Source: Manduca sexta
Lineage: Eukaryota; Arthropoda; Insecta; Lepidoptera; Sphingidae
Direction: 5' to 3'
Assembly (NCBI RefSeq): GCF_014839805.1
Contig: NC_051116.1
Location: 5,871,556 to 5,935,555, forward strand
Length of the DNA: 64,000 nucleotides
The position numbers were made by a program, and so were the translations under genes. The first letter of the stretch is position 1. Every line of letters begins with the position of its first letter. Under the pieces are notes generated by a model. It was not told where the DNA came from and did not search any database. It saw nothing but the letters and a program-made list of their open reading frames with translations. Below are positions 41,011 through 50,879 of this stretch, piece by piece.

Positions 41011-41089
41011 GGATCCTTTTTTTTAGTCAGAGTAATTCTTTCAAATATAATATAATAGGAGAGGTGCTCGCCTGATGATTATTTATATA

Positions 41090-41375
41090 ATTTAATGATA
41101 AGACGAGCTTGCCGTTCGCCTGATGGTTAACGATACGACCGCCCATAAACAGAAGAAACACGATCTAACACCTTGAATTACAAAGTATTGTTTTGTATTC
41201 CACTGCGCTCGCCAAACTGAGACATGAGATGTTAAGTCCCTATATCTCCTGTAGTTACACTGGCTACAATGACCTTCAAACCGGAACACAACAGCCACTA
41301 CACACTGCTGCTTGGCGGCAGAAATAGACATTGCGGTGGTACCTACCCAGGCGGACTCTCCGAGAGAGACCACCA
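41090..41375 (-). mobile_element. Rep-G copy, full length
   Basis: Continues where units 1 and 2 break off: GATAAGACGAGCTTGCCG, GTAGTTACACTGGCTAC, CTGCTGCTTGGCGGCAG and CCAGGCGGACTCTCCG to AGAGACCACCAG. It shows the unit's state before the Copia junction formed. Confidence 0.8.
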
Positions 41376-41399
41376 GTATACCAGGCTTGCCTTAACAGG

Positions 41400-41478
41400 A
41401 CTCGAAACACATAGTGGAAAGTGGATAGTTGCACTTCCGCCTACTCTTTCGGAGATTATGGCGTGATGTGTTTTGTTT
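41400..41478 (+). mobile_element. SINE-2 3' end fragment
   Basis: AGTGGAAAGTGGATAGTTGC, ACTTCCGCCTACTCTTTCGG and AGATTATGGCGTGATGTG: only the last 80 bp of SINE-2. Confidence 0.6.
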
Positions 41479-41858
41479 TTTGTGCTATACACTAAACCAA
41501 TAACTTCATGACTCACCGAAGTAATCTGGGTAAGTGCTTGATTTAAAATTCACGCCTGGATGCGTGATTTGTGGTTTGCTTTGTTCCCGCGGGATTCGTT
41601 GGACAAATGTGTTTGCTTCGTTGTAAAATTTCCAATTAATATTGTATAATAGTGTAGATTTGTTGTTATTGGACTGAGAATTTTTCATTTACTTCCGAAG
41701 AGGCAGAGACTAAAGAAAAATGACGCTATAAAAAGAAGGAAACAAGGTTTTTTATCGTTGAAATAGTCATTCAGCTCTACAGTAGAACAGCGTAACCAAT
41801 ACTGCAGCGCCGTTTTTCAATGAAGGACCTAGGTGACGTAAGATCACTAAGTCGCTTG
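41479..41858. other. No recognisable gene
   Basis: Mixed composition. A 60-codon minus-strand frame is unsupported. No repeat match in the window. Confidence 0.4.
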
Positions 41859-42030
41859 GATCATCATCATCATCAGCCGCAGGATGATATCGACTGCTGA
41901 ACATGGGCTTCCCCCAAAGATTTCCACATCTCTACTCGAAGCGGGCCACATCCAGCGACCTCCTACGAATTTTATGAGGTCATCTGTCCACCGCGTGGGT
42001 GGACGTCCGACGCAGCGCTTGCGAGTTCGG
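41859..42030 (-). mobile_element. RTE-like LINE 3' end with (ATC)n tail
   Basis: The minus strand encodes RCVGRPPTRWTDDLIKF and GRWMWPASS, the C-terminal motif of RTE-like RT proteins. It then runs into the 3' UTR (complement of CAGCCGCAGGATGATATCG) and an ATGATG tail (41859-41873). The closest relatives in the window are 24737-24805 and 36950-37135. No RT core remains. Confidence 0.72.
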
Positions 42031-42309
42031 TGGGATACCATTTATATATTATATATATTTCACTTATATGTGAAAAGTATAATTATATTAGATTAGCTAC
42101 AAAAAATACAAAATTCCAATTACTTAAAAATATACTAATCTTTAAAAATTAAATTAATGATATATGACATAGATTTCAATACCAAAAGTTTGAAGACTCT
42201 TTTGTATAATGAAAAATTGTTAAAACTGTTGCTGTACTAGAAAATAATCGAAAACTTTTTGTTGTTTTAATTACTTGCCTAAGTGGAAATTCATCTGTCT
42301 GCTTGATTA

Positions 42310-42565
42310 TATTTTTCAGTATATCTATTTCTGTCGCCAAGCAGTAGTGTGTAGTCGCTGTTGTGTTCCGTTTTAAAGAACAGTGTAGCCAGTATAAACT
42401 GTTGGACAAAATAAGGCTTACTATCTCATGTGACAGCGAAGTGTAATACCAAACAATACTTTGTAATTCAACTTGTTCGATGGTGTTTCTACTGTTTACG
42501 GGCGGTCGTATCGCTTACCATCAGGCGAACGGCAAGCTCGTCTCGTTATTCAAAGCAATAAATAT
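42310..42565 (+). mobile_element. Rep-G copy
   Basis: Sense: TTTCTGTCGCCAAGCAGTAG, GTCGCTGTTGTGTTCCG, ATGGTGTTTCTACTGTTTACG, TTACCATCAGGCGAACGGC and TTCAAAGCAATAAATATA. 5' end truncated by about 40 bp. Confidence 0.78.
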
Positions 42566-42914
42566 ATTATATTACATCTTTTAGTTTTTATTGTATGCTA
42601 TTGTTTGCAACATATTGACTGTGATAAGTCTACCAATAGCTTTTTATTTTGTTTTTCATAACAGAGAGTAACAAATAAAAATGCAATGCCATACCTCTTA
42701 TTCGACTAACGATGTGTTCATTATAACAATTTCTCCATTTAAATACGTACATTCTGTAACTTTACTGCTATATTTTTTCCGATATGGAAAAATGTGAAAT
42801 ATATTTTATTCCTACTAATTGTTTCACTTTTTCGCTGCGTATTTTTATTTTAGAATGGCAAGGTAATTATTAAAACTCATTCCTTTTTTAATTTTATTTT
42901 TTTATATGGATATG
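42566..42914. other. No recognisable gene
   Basis: AT-rich spacer with no signals seen. Confidence 0.35.
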
Positions 42915-43090
42915 GCAACCTTTATACCTGATGGTAAGTGGAATAGGGTTCAATAGAATGTCGACTGACGAGATTACCCCTCGACAGTCGACACAATTAT
43001 GCCGGCCTGTTGGAACCGGACATACATGTAGGCTGATCCGGGAATTCGACATACGTGGACTACTACCGCGGGTTTTAACACCTTATTACC
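42915..43090 (+). mobile_element. Rep-D copy
   Basis: TACCTGATGGTAAGTGGAAT, then the AATAGAATGTCGACTGACG core, CCGGCCTGTTGGAACCGG and ACCGCGGGTTTTAACACC. It stops at CACCTTATTACC before the CGGTCGCTAT block. Confidence 0.75.
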
Positions 43091-43604
43091 TGCTGCTCTA
43101 AGATAATTAATTGCAGCATCAACATCACACTTGCAGTAAATACACTCACGCATACGCTATTTTCAGACCCAACTACAGAATGATCAAGAAACAAAATGTA
43201 CACACGGCGTCGGACTCAACTATAAAATTATCAAAATATAAAAAGCAATAAACTCGTATTTTTGCTAAGAATATTTGTCATTCATCGATGATTTTTGGCA
43301 CAATGTTAGCAGAGGTAAATACTAGTATGTGGTTTAATTTATTAACGCAATTTCAAAATGACGGTATTATCGTACGATCGGAATATTTCCCACAACTTCA
43401 AACCTATTCAATATGAAACACTATTTTTCCTTCCGTTTATACATTGATAAATGTATCAGCAGAAATATGGGCGAAGCCTTTATGTGTGGCGATTTATCTC
43501 CCTGTCTACCCTTTGATTTATTTAGCAATATAAAAGGGTGTATTTTACCAGAGATAGCTCCATCTTTATGTTCTTGTAGTTTTTATATAGAGCATAGTTA
43601 AATG
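43091..43604. other. No recognisable gene
   Basis: AT-rich. A 62-codon frame at 43413-43601 has a Cys-rich end but no supporting context. Confidence 0.35.
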
Positions 43605-43950
43605 CGGCGATAGCCTAGCATGCGGCGATAGCCTAGTTGGGTGTGGAACGGACTGCCGAGACGAATGTCCGCAGGTTCAAATCCCTAGGGCACACACCTC
43701 TGACTTTTCTAAAAAATCATGTGTGTATTCTTTGTGAATTTATCGTTCGCTTTAACGGTGAAGGAAAACATCGTGAGGAAACCTGCACATCTGAGAAGTT
43801 CTCCATAGGAATTTCGAAGGTGTGTGAAGTCTACCAATCCGCACTAGGCCAGCGTGGTGGACAAGGCCTAATCCCTCTCAGTAGAAGAGGAGGCCCGTGC
43901 TCAGCAGTGGGCAAGTATATAATACAGGGCTGATATTATTATTATTATAT
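43605..43950 (+). mobile_element. SINE-1 copy with duplicated head start and TSD
   Basis: Flanked by ATAGTTAAATG at 43594-43604 and 43951-43961. The first 17 bp of the head (TGCGGCGATAGCCTAGC) are present twice in tandem. The rest is a full-length, well-conserved SINE-1 to the (ATT)n tail. The duplicated head probably arose during reverse transcription (template jump). Confidence 0.88.
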
Positions 43951-44021
43951 ATAGTTAAATGTTGTTTGTGATCTTTCTTGGATGATAGTTTGTTGATAGA
44001 AAAATTTGCCTTTTTTTTAGG

Positions 44022-44255
44022 GCAAGGCAAAGTGATCTACTGCACCTGATGGTAAGTGGAGTGGGGTCCAATAGAATGTCGACTGACGAGAGATGATTAC
44101 CCCTCGACAGTCGATACAATTATGCCGGCCTGTTGGAATTACATAGGCTGAACCCAAACGTGACACTTACGTGGGCCACTGTGGAGGGTTTTATCTCCTT
44201 GTATACCGTGGTCGCTATGCGAGCGGATATAAAATATATCCTACCACCAGCTATA
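44022..44255 (+). mobile_element. Rep-D copy, full length
   Basis: GCACCTGATGGTAAGTGGAG to GCGGATATAAAATATATCC and TACCACCAG. A short deletion removes part of the GGAACCGGATATACACAGG block. It is the best reference copy for both ends. Confidence 0.8.
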
Positions 44256-44369
44256 ATGGTTGCTGCCAAATAAGGATACCAACAATCATTGTAATTCATG
44301 TAGTCGAGTTTATCATCAAAGGTGTTCTAATCAAAAACAAAAATGTGCTTTAAATTATATTCATATTAA

Positions 44370-44645
44370 TCTATATATATAAAATAAAGTGGTGTTAGTT
44401 ACACCGATTTGGCTGAAAATTGGTGGAGAGGTAGCTTAGAACCAGGGGACAGACGTAGGATAATTTTTATCCCGTTCCCACGGGAACGGGACGTGACATA
44501 AGACGTGGTATAAGAAAGCAAATTTTGGTATGGAGGTAGTATAAGACCTTGGGAAGGTTATAGGCTACTATCCCGGGAAAATATATAGTGGGACTTTTAT
44601 CTCGGAAAACACCTTCACGCGGGCGAAGCCGCGAGCAAAAGCTAG
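44370..44645 (+). mobile_element. Complete non-autonomous Helitron (Hel-A)
   Basis: Begins TCTATATATATAAAATAAAG after an A and ends AGCAAAAGCTAG before a T, matching Helitron insertion between A and T. A hairpin CGCGG..CCGCG at 44618-44633 lies 8 nt before CTAG. 276 bp, non-coding; the body has CCGATTTGGCTGAAAATTGG and an internal palindrome CCCGTTCCCACGGGAACGGG. It would need Rep/Helicase in trans. Confidence 0.85.
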
Positions 44646-44756
44646 TTTGTAATAAATAACAGAAGATTCTCAGTCTTGATGTCTAAAACCAATCGATTTT
44701 TAGTTGAAGAAATATTTGAGGGAAGGGGGTTGGACTCCTTATAAGTTCAGATTCCG

Positions 44757-44885
44757 TATCAGTTCCGGGTCTGGCATTTGTGTCCGATATGGCGATTGGC
44801 TCGCCCCCTATCACATTATGTGGTAGAAAGTGGGTGCACTAGTTGAGACTCTGCCTACCCCTAGGATGAATGGCGTATGTGTGTG
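44757..44885 (+). mobile_element. SINE-2 3' portion
   Basis: TATCAGTTCCGGGTCTGGC, TCCGATATGGCGATTGGC and CGCCCCCTATCACATTATG to GGCGTATGTGTGTG. Missing the head; small internal deletion at GTGGTAGAAAG. Confidence 0.75.
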
Positions 44886-45513
44886 TTCCGTAAAAGCCAT
44901 AATACACACCCATTATCTGCACTTACTTCCCCAAATAAGTGGATAAGACCTTTTTTTTCATCTACTTGATTCTCAATGGGTCGACGCAACATGTCCCAAA
45001 CAAGAAAAAGGTATTGATTTATTTGCAGTCCATTACAACCAGAGTTATTTGTCAATGTCCCTCATTGTATACCAAATGTGGAAAATGCATTACTAAAAAG
45101 GTGAATGACATTTTCCCATGCAATCATCCTAAAAAGTATACAGATCGCTTGATAAGCATATCAATAGCAACTGTCTACCGATAAAATTGCGAAGTTTGAG
45201 CACTTTGAACTTTATTACAATGTCCGTACGTCGGATTTACGTTGGAACTTTCCCAATCTGCCGTGAAGCGATTTTTATGGGAACAAAGCGGGTTCTTTGC
45301 AAGTTTGTTGATTTTGTACGGGTTTTGTTTGGATTTTTGGTTAGTTTTATCAAATAAGCCGAAATTAATATGTATTTACGCTTGGTATTTAAATTTTAAT
45401 TGATTAGTGTTATGTAACGGTATATTATAATCGTAATCTGTATTACGTAATCGTGAATTAAGATTAGTAATAATGGATTAAGATCGTAGAATGTTACAGA
45501 TTAAATTAATCTA
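44886..45513. other. No recognisable gene
   Basis: Two overlapping open frames (44861-45055 minus, 44939-45184 plus) have no domains. AT-rich from 45390. Confidence 0.35.
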
Positions 45514-45732
45514 TCTATACTTATAATAAATCTGTAGAGAGGTCAATTCTGTACATGAAATATATTTCCAAAATAACTATCAGGGGGTGATTAGGGATCG
45601 ATACTGATGGCAAAAATGCAATTAGTAAAATTTTTGTATGTCTGTCTGTCTGTCTGTATAACCGTTATAGAAAATAAACTACTCGACGGATTTTAACGAA
45701 ACTTGGTACAATTATTTTTTGGAATAAAGTAC
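45514..45732 (+). mobile_element. Helitron-like 5' part
   Basis: TCTATACTTATAATAAATCTG start, GGGGTGATTAGGGATCG, a (TCTG)n run at 45640-45657 and the ACTCGACGGATTTTAACG block. No 3' hairpin follows. Confidence 0.55.
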
Positions 45733-46465
45733 TTTATAATTTTTATTTATTCACCGTTTTCTGAAGTATTTACATTGATATGTTTTGTCACTTCTTATTA
45801 TGTTTTATCCTTTTTGTCTGTTTTAAGTTCCTACTTATATACATAAATAATATTAGTAACAAATATTATTATTTGCCGCTGTACTGATATATAAATTGGC
45901 ATGCTGTGGTCTCCTATAATTGAAGAGGCACGTCACATTGCTAATTGTATAAATGCTACGACATTGTTTTTATTATATGCCGTGTATCCTTTGTTGGAGG
46001 TCCTTAAGTAAATAAAATATGTAGTATTTACATTGTCGCATAGGCGCGAAATTTTTGGATTTTTCAATCTTCTGAATGTCCGCTCTATTACAAATTAATA
46101 ATTACAGGTTTAAGATTACGGGAACATTAATTTCCATAACTTTGTGTTTTTATTTTGTAGATTTGTAAGTTCTGTATATTAATTTTTGTATTCAATAATG
46201 GGGGTGACATTTTCATTAATGAAAAAACCCTCTAAGGAAATAAAGAGAGAAAAAAAATCTTTAGAACTCTGTGTACAAGTGTCTAATATTGGCCATTTTA
46301 ACCCTACGTACTAGTTTAGTATACTAGTCCGATCACACAGACCATCGTCGATTGAAATGTAAAGTGTCGCTCGAATTAACGGGACACTGACGGGTTAGGT
46401 AGAGTAGAGATGTTAATAGGAACTATATCGATATCGATGTTTTGTTACAGATGGCAAGCGTTGTT
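45733..46465. other. No recognisable gene
   Basis: AT-rich. No coding frames above 60 codons and no repeat-family match. Confidence 0.4.
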
Positions 46466-46646
46466 TATTAACCCATTTAGCATCGGAATGTTTGCCGGCA
46501 AACATGACAGTTACATGACATTACGCGTGTCACAGAAAAATAACCTTATTATGTAGTATATAATAAGGTTATATTCCCGTGACACACGTAATGTCATGTA
46601 GCTGTCATGTTTGCCGGCTAACATTCCGCTAGTAAATTGGTTAAGT
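46466..46646. repeat. 180-bp near-perfect hairpin
   Basis: Arms of about 88 bp fold around AACCTTATTAT-GTAGT-ATATAATAAGGTT at 46541-46571. The inner arm pairs include GTTTGCCGGCAAACATGACAG with its complement and ACATGACATTACG with CGTAATGTCATGT. Mismatches are scattered (about one in ten). No terminal TA or TSD is obvious, and no second copy is in the window. It could be a MITE or a hairpin-RNA source. Confidence 0.85.
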
Positions 46647-47383
46647 GTTAGGTTAGGTTAGGTGCATTGATTTATTAGCGCATCGACAGGGGCGGACACG
46701 CTGTACTTATAATAACATACACAACATTAAGGTAAGTCGTTTGGTAAATAACATGTGTTAAATTGTTGCAATATCTTTAATTTTCTTTATTTCAGTCGCT
46801 GATTAATAATAGAATGATAAAAGATTTTTAACAATTGATTGATTTTCCTCTTATGTGGTATTCGGTGAAGATCATTTACTTAATATACCTGCATTTTAGG
46901 TTCATGTATTTTTTATTAAAAATTATTGTAAGAAAATAGTTTTTATGGCAGGTCAGTCAAATGAATATAAAGCGATTAAATTAATAATGTATTCATGTTC
47001 TTTTTTCTGTAAAGATAAACTACTTACCGATAATCGATATCAAACCACGTAATAGCGATAAAATCAGATTAATCGATAATCAAGGCATCACTAGAAACGA
47101 GCCACACACGGATATCGCGTTTCAAAGTGCGAGCCGATATCACGTCGAGACAAGACCTTCCCTCTCTTTCTCTCCCACACTAACTACAACCATCAGAAAG
47201 AGACAGCAACAGTAAGGATATCTCGAAAACTGTCAAGTGTTCTGATTTACAGGACGTGTGAAAGGATTTTTGGTTCGGCTACTTGAGTGAGGTCGATGAC
47301 TCTAAGTCTTCAGCTACTGGTGTTAGGTGTCAAGTGATGAGCATGGGGCAACGGGCCCAGTACCCTAGAGGTCATCTATATAC
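46647..47383. other. No recognisable gene
   Basis: Includes 47090-47260, with balanced composition (GAGCCGATATCACGTCGAG). No frame or family match found. Confidence 0.35.
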
Positions 47384-47419
47384 ACAGGGTCAATTTGACA
47401 TTGCGTTAATTATATATTA

Positions 47420-47625
47420 CTAGTTGACCCGACAGACGTTGTGCCATCTTCACTATGAATTTGCAGCGCGCATTCCGTCAATCGCTGACAGTTATTTCAA
47501 ACAATTGACAGTTATATGAAATTAATATTTTCGTTAAGTTTTCTTAAATTTTATAATTGATTTCTTTGTTTCAAAAACAAACTAAACGGTTTGACAGCTC
47601 GTTTTTGGTGAGAGTCGCCAAGATT
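47420..47625 (-). mobile_element. Hel-B 3' portion
   Basis: CTAG at 47420-47423 (complement of the 3' terminus), then TTGACCCGACAGACG, TGCCATCTTCACTATGAATTTG and CAATTGACAGTTATATGAAA. Compared with the complete 61828-62294 copy, the 5' half is missing. A TTTGACATTGCGTTAA block just left of it belongs to the family at 50067. Confidence 0.68.
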
Positions 47626-47775
47626 TTTTCCTGATAAGTTGAACTTCAGAGTTCCTTTAAGAGTAGAGTGAACGGGTTTCTTATGGATGGGCGTGTACCA
47701 CCTTCGTCTTCATCTACACTTTCCATCAGGTGAGATGGAAGACAAACGTCTATTCCATTGCAACTATATAAAAAA

Positions 47776-48032
47776 AACACACACACACACACATCACGCA
47801 TTTATCCCTGAAGGGGTATGCAGAAGCGCAACCAGGGTACCCACTTTTTGCCAAGTGTGTCCGTCCCATGATGTGATATACGAGCCTATCGCCATATCGG
47901 GCACAAATTCCAGACTCCGGGCTGATACTGAGCAGAAAAATCCAAACGTCACTTTGCCCGATCCGGGATTCAAACCCAAAACTTTAGAGCGCTGTCGTAC
48001 CGCGCCAAGTACAACTACGCCACCGAGGCAGT
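47776..48032 (-). mobile_element. SINE-2 copy, near full length
   Basis: (CA)n tail 47776-47794, CACGCATTTATCCCTGAAGG, ACCCACTTTTTGCCAAGTG, GCCCGATCCGGGATTCAAACC (B-box) and CTACGCCACCGAGGCAGTC (head). A short deletion (ATGTGATATACGAGCC) removes part of the GGGGGCGAG block. The 138-codon plus-strand frame runs through it and is not a gene. Confidence 0.82.
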
Positions 48033-48335
48033 CTTTATTGTTAATATCTTTTTTATTGTTGTATTTAATGTATTTTTTATATAGCGTGTTACCAAACCGG
48101 TAGTCAATAGTCGAGCTTTTGTGTTCAATAATATCCTTAAAAGGGTAGACAGATCGTTTTGCCCTTTTAAGAATAGTTAACGCAATGTTAAGAAAATGTG
48201 TATGTATTTTGGATTTTATTGGACCTCCTGACTTATGATTGCGTTACCATTTACAGTCTGCATTGTAGATTTTTTCGAATTTCTTCATACCGTCCGATCT
48301 TACCCGAAGCTTTAAATCTAACCCCCTTATTCATA
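48033..48335. other. No recognisable gene
   Basis: Short spacer with an inverted pair AAAAGGGTAGACAGATCG / CGTTTTGCCCTTTTAAG near 48140-48170. Nothing else seen. Confidence 0.35.
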
Positions 48336-48720
48336 AATAAAATAAAATAAAATACTTTATTTATCACGTAGGCGAACAAAGTTGCACTTATGATACGTCA
48401 AAACAAAGAATAAGAATAATTATTATTTCTAAACAACTATTAAAATTACTTATATAACTATGGACATTTTAAATTAGGGATAAAATTTATACAAAGAGAA
48501 GGTACAAACCGAAGTAACCAGCTCGGGCTGGCCAGTCAGGGGAAATAGAAGGGTAACGCGTCGCGATCCTCACGGGCGAGGGCATGCGCCCTAACCTAGC
48601 TAACCTACCAGCCTTTCACTAGCTACCTAAGTGATGACTACCCGAAGAAAAAAGGCAGAAAGAAACTCCGGGCTTTCTTTTTGTCATCAATTATTCAGTA
48701 CTTCTTTTGTATTTTTTTTC
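48336..48720 (-). mobile_element. LINE 3' UTR fragment with (TTTTA)n tail
   Basis: Plus strand (AAATA)n at 48336-48358, then TATCACGTAGGCGAACAAAG and TGCACTTATGATACGTC. On the minus strand this is a GACGTATCATAAGTGCAAC...GATAAATAAAG 3' end, a layout familiar from lepidopteran LINE 3' UTRs. The distal part (GGGCTTTCTTTTTGTCATC) is included tentatively. No coding sequence remains. Confidence 0.5.
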
Positions 48721-48895
48721 CAAGTCTTTCCTGTACATAATCACAATAGTACATAGACGTTATTTATCTAAGGACGGAGCATTACTGTGATAACAAGTCT
48801 GTTTTAATTAATTATAGTTTTAGTTTCTTGTTAATAAATTATTTTGAAAACTGTGTGCGCCTATAATAGGAATTATAGTATAGTAACATAATAAT

Positions 48896-49470
48896 TTATG
48901 TCTACGCGAATGTTAGAAATATAACTATTTTACGGATTTCATTCAACTACCATTCATTTTCATTATTATAATTTTGTCCCGACATTTCGCAGAAGCGGCG
49001 ACAGCCTAGTTGGGTGTGGAACGGACTGCCAAGACGAATGTCCGCAGGTTCAAATCTTGGAATTTGGGCACACACTTGACTTTTCTAAAATCATGTGTGT
49101 ATTCTTTGTGAATTTATCATTCGCTTTAACTGTGAAGGAAAACATCGTGAGGAAACCTGCACATCTGACAAGTTCTCTATAGGAATTTCGAAGGTGTGTG
49201 AAGTCTACCAATCCACACTAGGCTAGCGTGGTGGACTAAGGCCTAATCCCTCTCAGTAGTAGAGGAGGCCCGTGCTCAGCAGTGGGCAAGTATATAATAC
49301 AGGGCTGATATTATTATTATATATATTATTTCGCAGAGTTTGGTCCCCCTGTGACCAAGAAGGCTGCAGTCTTCGAAACGTCGGGAAAAATTAAATATAA
49401 AACCGGCGATAAAATTCTAAAAATAGGTTTAATTTAATGTCTAACATTCGCGTAAATATAAGAAATCATT
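48896..49470. mobile_element. FB-5 copy split by a SINE-1
   Basis: Outer arms CGCGAATGTTAGAAATATAAC and TTAATGTCTAACATTCGCG are inverted. The centre TTGTCCCGACATTTCGCAGA is broken by the SINE and resumes at ATTTCGCAGAGTTTGGTC, then GGCTGCAGTCTTCGAAACG. Removing the SINE restores a foldback of about 240 bp. Confidence 0.8.
48994..49327 (+). mobile_element. SINE-1 copy nested in FB-5
   Basis: Target duplication ATTTCGCAGA at 48984-48993 and 49328-49337. Full length with TCTTGGAATTTGGG variation after the B-box and an (ATT)n-rich tail. Its insertion postdates the FB-5 copy. Confidence 0.9.
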
Positions 49471-49755
49471 TAGTAAATACAAAACTACCATGAACTCTCT
49501 GTCACTCGTACGCAAGTGCAGCGTGATATAATTAACTAGCATAAAAAAATCAACGTCACACACAATTTATATTAATCATAGTATCAAATAACGGTAGGTC
49601 AATGACATGAAATCTGCTACTGACGTAAATTAATACCAGATTAAACAAATGCTACTAATGTATCAACTGACAAAAAAGATGCACGCTCGACCAGCTAGAG
49701 TGACGTGGGAATTTTGACTTCTGTTATGTTTGAGTTATACAGTCTTATAACCTTG

Positions 49756-49905
49756 TTTTAGCGTTAAGTGGTGGTTAAGAATTGCTTAAATAGCTGTCAA
49801 AACCATCACCGGTTTCCTAGTTTAAACCAAGAGGCAAGATGGCGGATTTTCACTTACAGCTGTTAGGGTAAATTTGTGTTTTAACTAAGCATAGCTTTGC
49901 GATTT
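49756..49905 (+). repeat. Dispersed repeat shared with 58849-59004
   Basis: TTAAGAATTGCTTAAATAGC, GAGGCAAGATGGCGGATTTTC, ACTTACAGCTGTTAGGG and AAATTTGTGTTTTAACTAAGC are found in the same order and orientation at 58.85 kb. No terminal repeats identified. Confidence 0.72.
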
Positions 49906-50066
49906 TTTTATAAGACTCTATATTTTTATCGCTGCCCGCCATGGCTTTGCACGTATAACAATAATTAATAATCTATATAGTCAATGAAATTTATACGTAG
50001 TCTATATATATTAGCCTAGCAGATGATTTTATGAAGTTTCCTAGCGATCATACTAACATAAGTGAT

Positions 50067-50477
50067 ACAAGATCATTTTGACATTGCGTTAATATTTTTT
50101 TATAATACTCGTTTTCACCTTGGCTGACATTTCGACATAAATCATCTATTAACAATTTTCAAACAAAATCTTGGATTTAGTTTTCTGATTTATTGATAAT
50201 TTTGTTTAGAGGAAAAATGGCGTGTGCATGAGTGTATATCTGGCTGAAAGTGTGATATTGCTGCAACTAATTATCTTAGAGTAGTAGTAGTAACTAATAA
50301 TCTTAGAAGTGTCATTAGGGATTCTAAAATAAAAATGATTTTTTATTGATATTTATTTTGTTCGAAAACTCTTTTTTTTATTAAATACAATACCGTTAGA
50401 ATAACTTATTATAAAGTTATTGTCAAGAAGATAAGTACGTGATGTATTTTAGCATCGCAATGTCAAAATGATCCTTA
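50067..50477. mobile_element. Non-autonomous element with 21-bp terminal inverted repeats
   Basis: AAGATCATTTTGACATTGCG at 50069-50088 and its complement CGCAATGTCAAAATGATCCTT at 50457-50477. The interior is AT-rich and non-coding. The same terminal sequence, diverged, occurs singly at 47386 (TCAATTTGACATTGCG) and 59875 (GGTCATTTTGATATTGTG), so it is a family. Confidence 0.7.
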
Positions 50478-50879
50478 TAACTATAGCTGTAAGACCCTAT
50501 TTCGTCTAAATGAGTAAATAATTCTTTTTGAAATTACCGGCTTTCTATCGTGAGGAAACCTGCGTACCTAACAAAGTCTGCATAACAGTCTGTATAACCA
50601 GTAACACAATGAAAACCACAAATAAATTCATTGTAATATTATTCTCGCTTTTGAACTGTTTAAACACCTCTTCAGTAAAATATAAAAATGCTAACATAAT
50701 TATTTTACTAAGAACAGACGCGGGCAAAGGCGCTCCACGGGCGTGCCACGTTTAAATCTATAGCTATAAAATTTCCTTAAAAAACACTTCAAACTGACTT
50801 CCTAGTGTTTTATAAAACGTTTTATAAGAATTTAATTTTAATATGATACAAATTAAAGTGTTTTAAGATCTAAGTTTTG
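50478..50879. other. No recognisable gene
   Basis: Overlapping 75- and 60-codon frames on opposite strands have no support. CTATCGTGAGGAAACCTGCG near 50547 is a short SINE-1-like match. Confidence 0.35.

Larger units (their letters stand above)
38221..41110. repeat. 1.3-kb tandem duplication carrying tRNA-like genes
   Basis: Copies 5, 7 and 9 start at 38319, 39627 and 40931, and copies 6 and 8 at 39094 and 40398, so the period is 1304-1308 bp. Each full unit holds a type A gene, a Rep-G fragment, a Copia gag fragment, a type B gene and a Hel-A fragment. The third unit is partial: its Rep-G copy is complete and not joined to Copia, which marks the ancestral junction. Units are nearly identical, so the duplication is recent or homogenised. 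Confidence 0.88.

Noticed and set aside
47687..48103. 138-codon plus-strand frame
   Set aside because: Passes through the (CA)n tail and body of a SINE-2.
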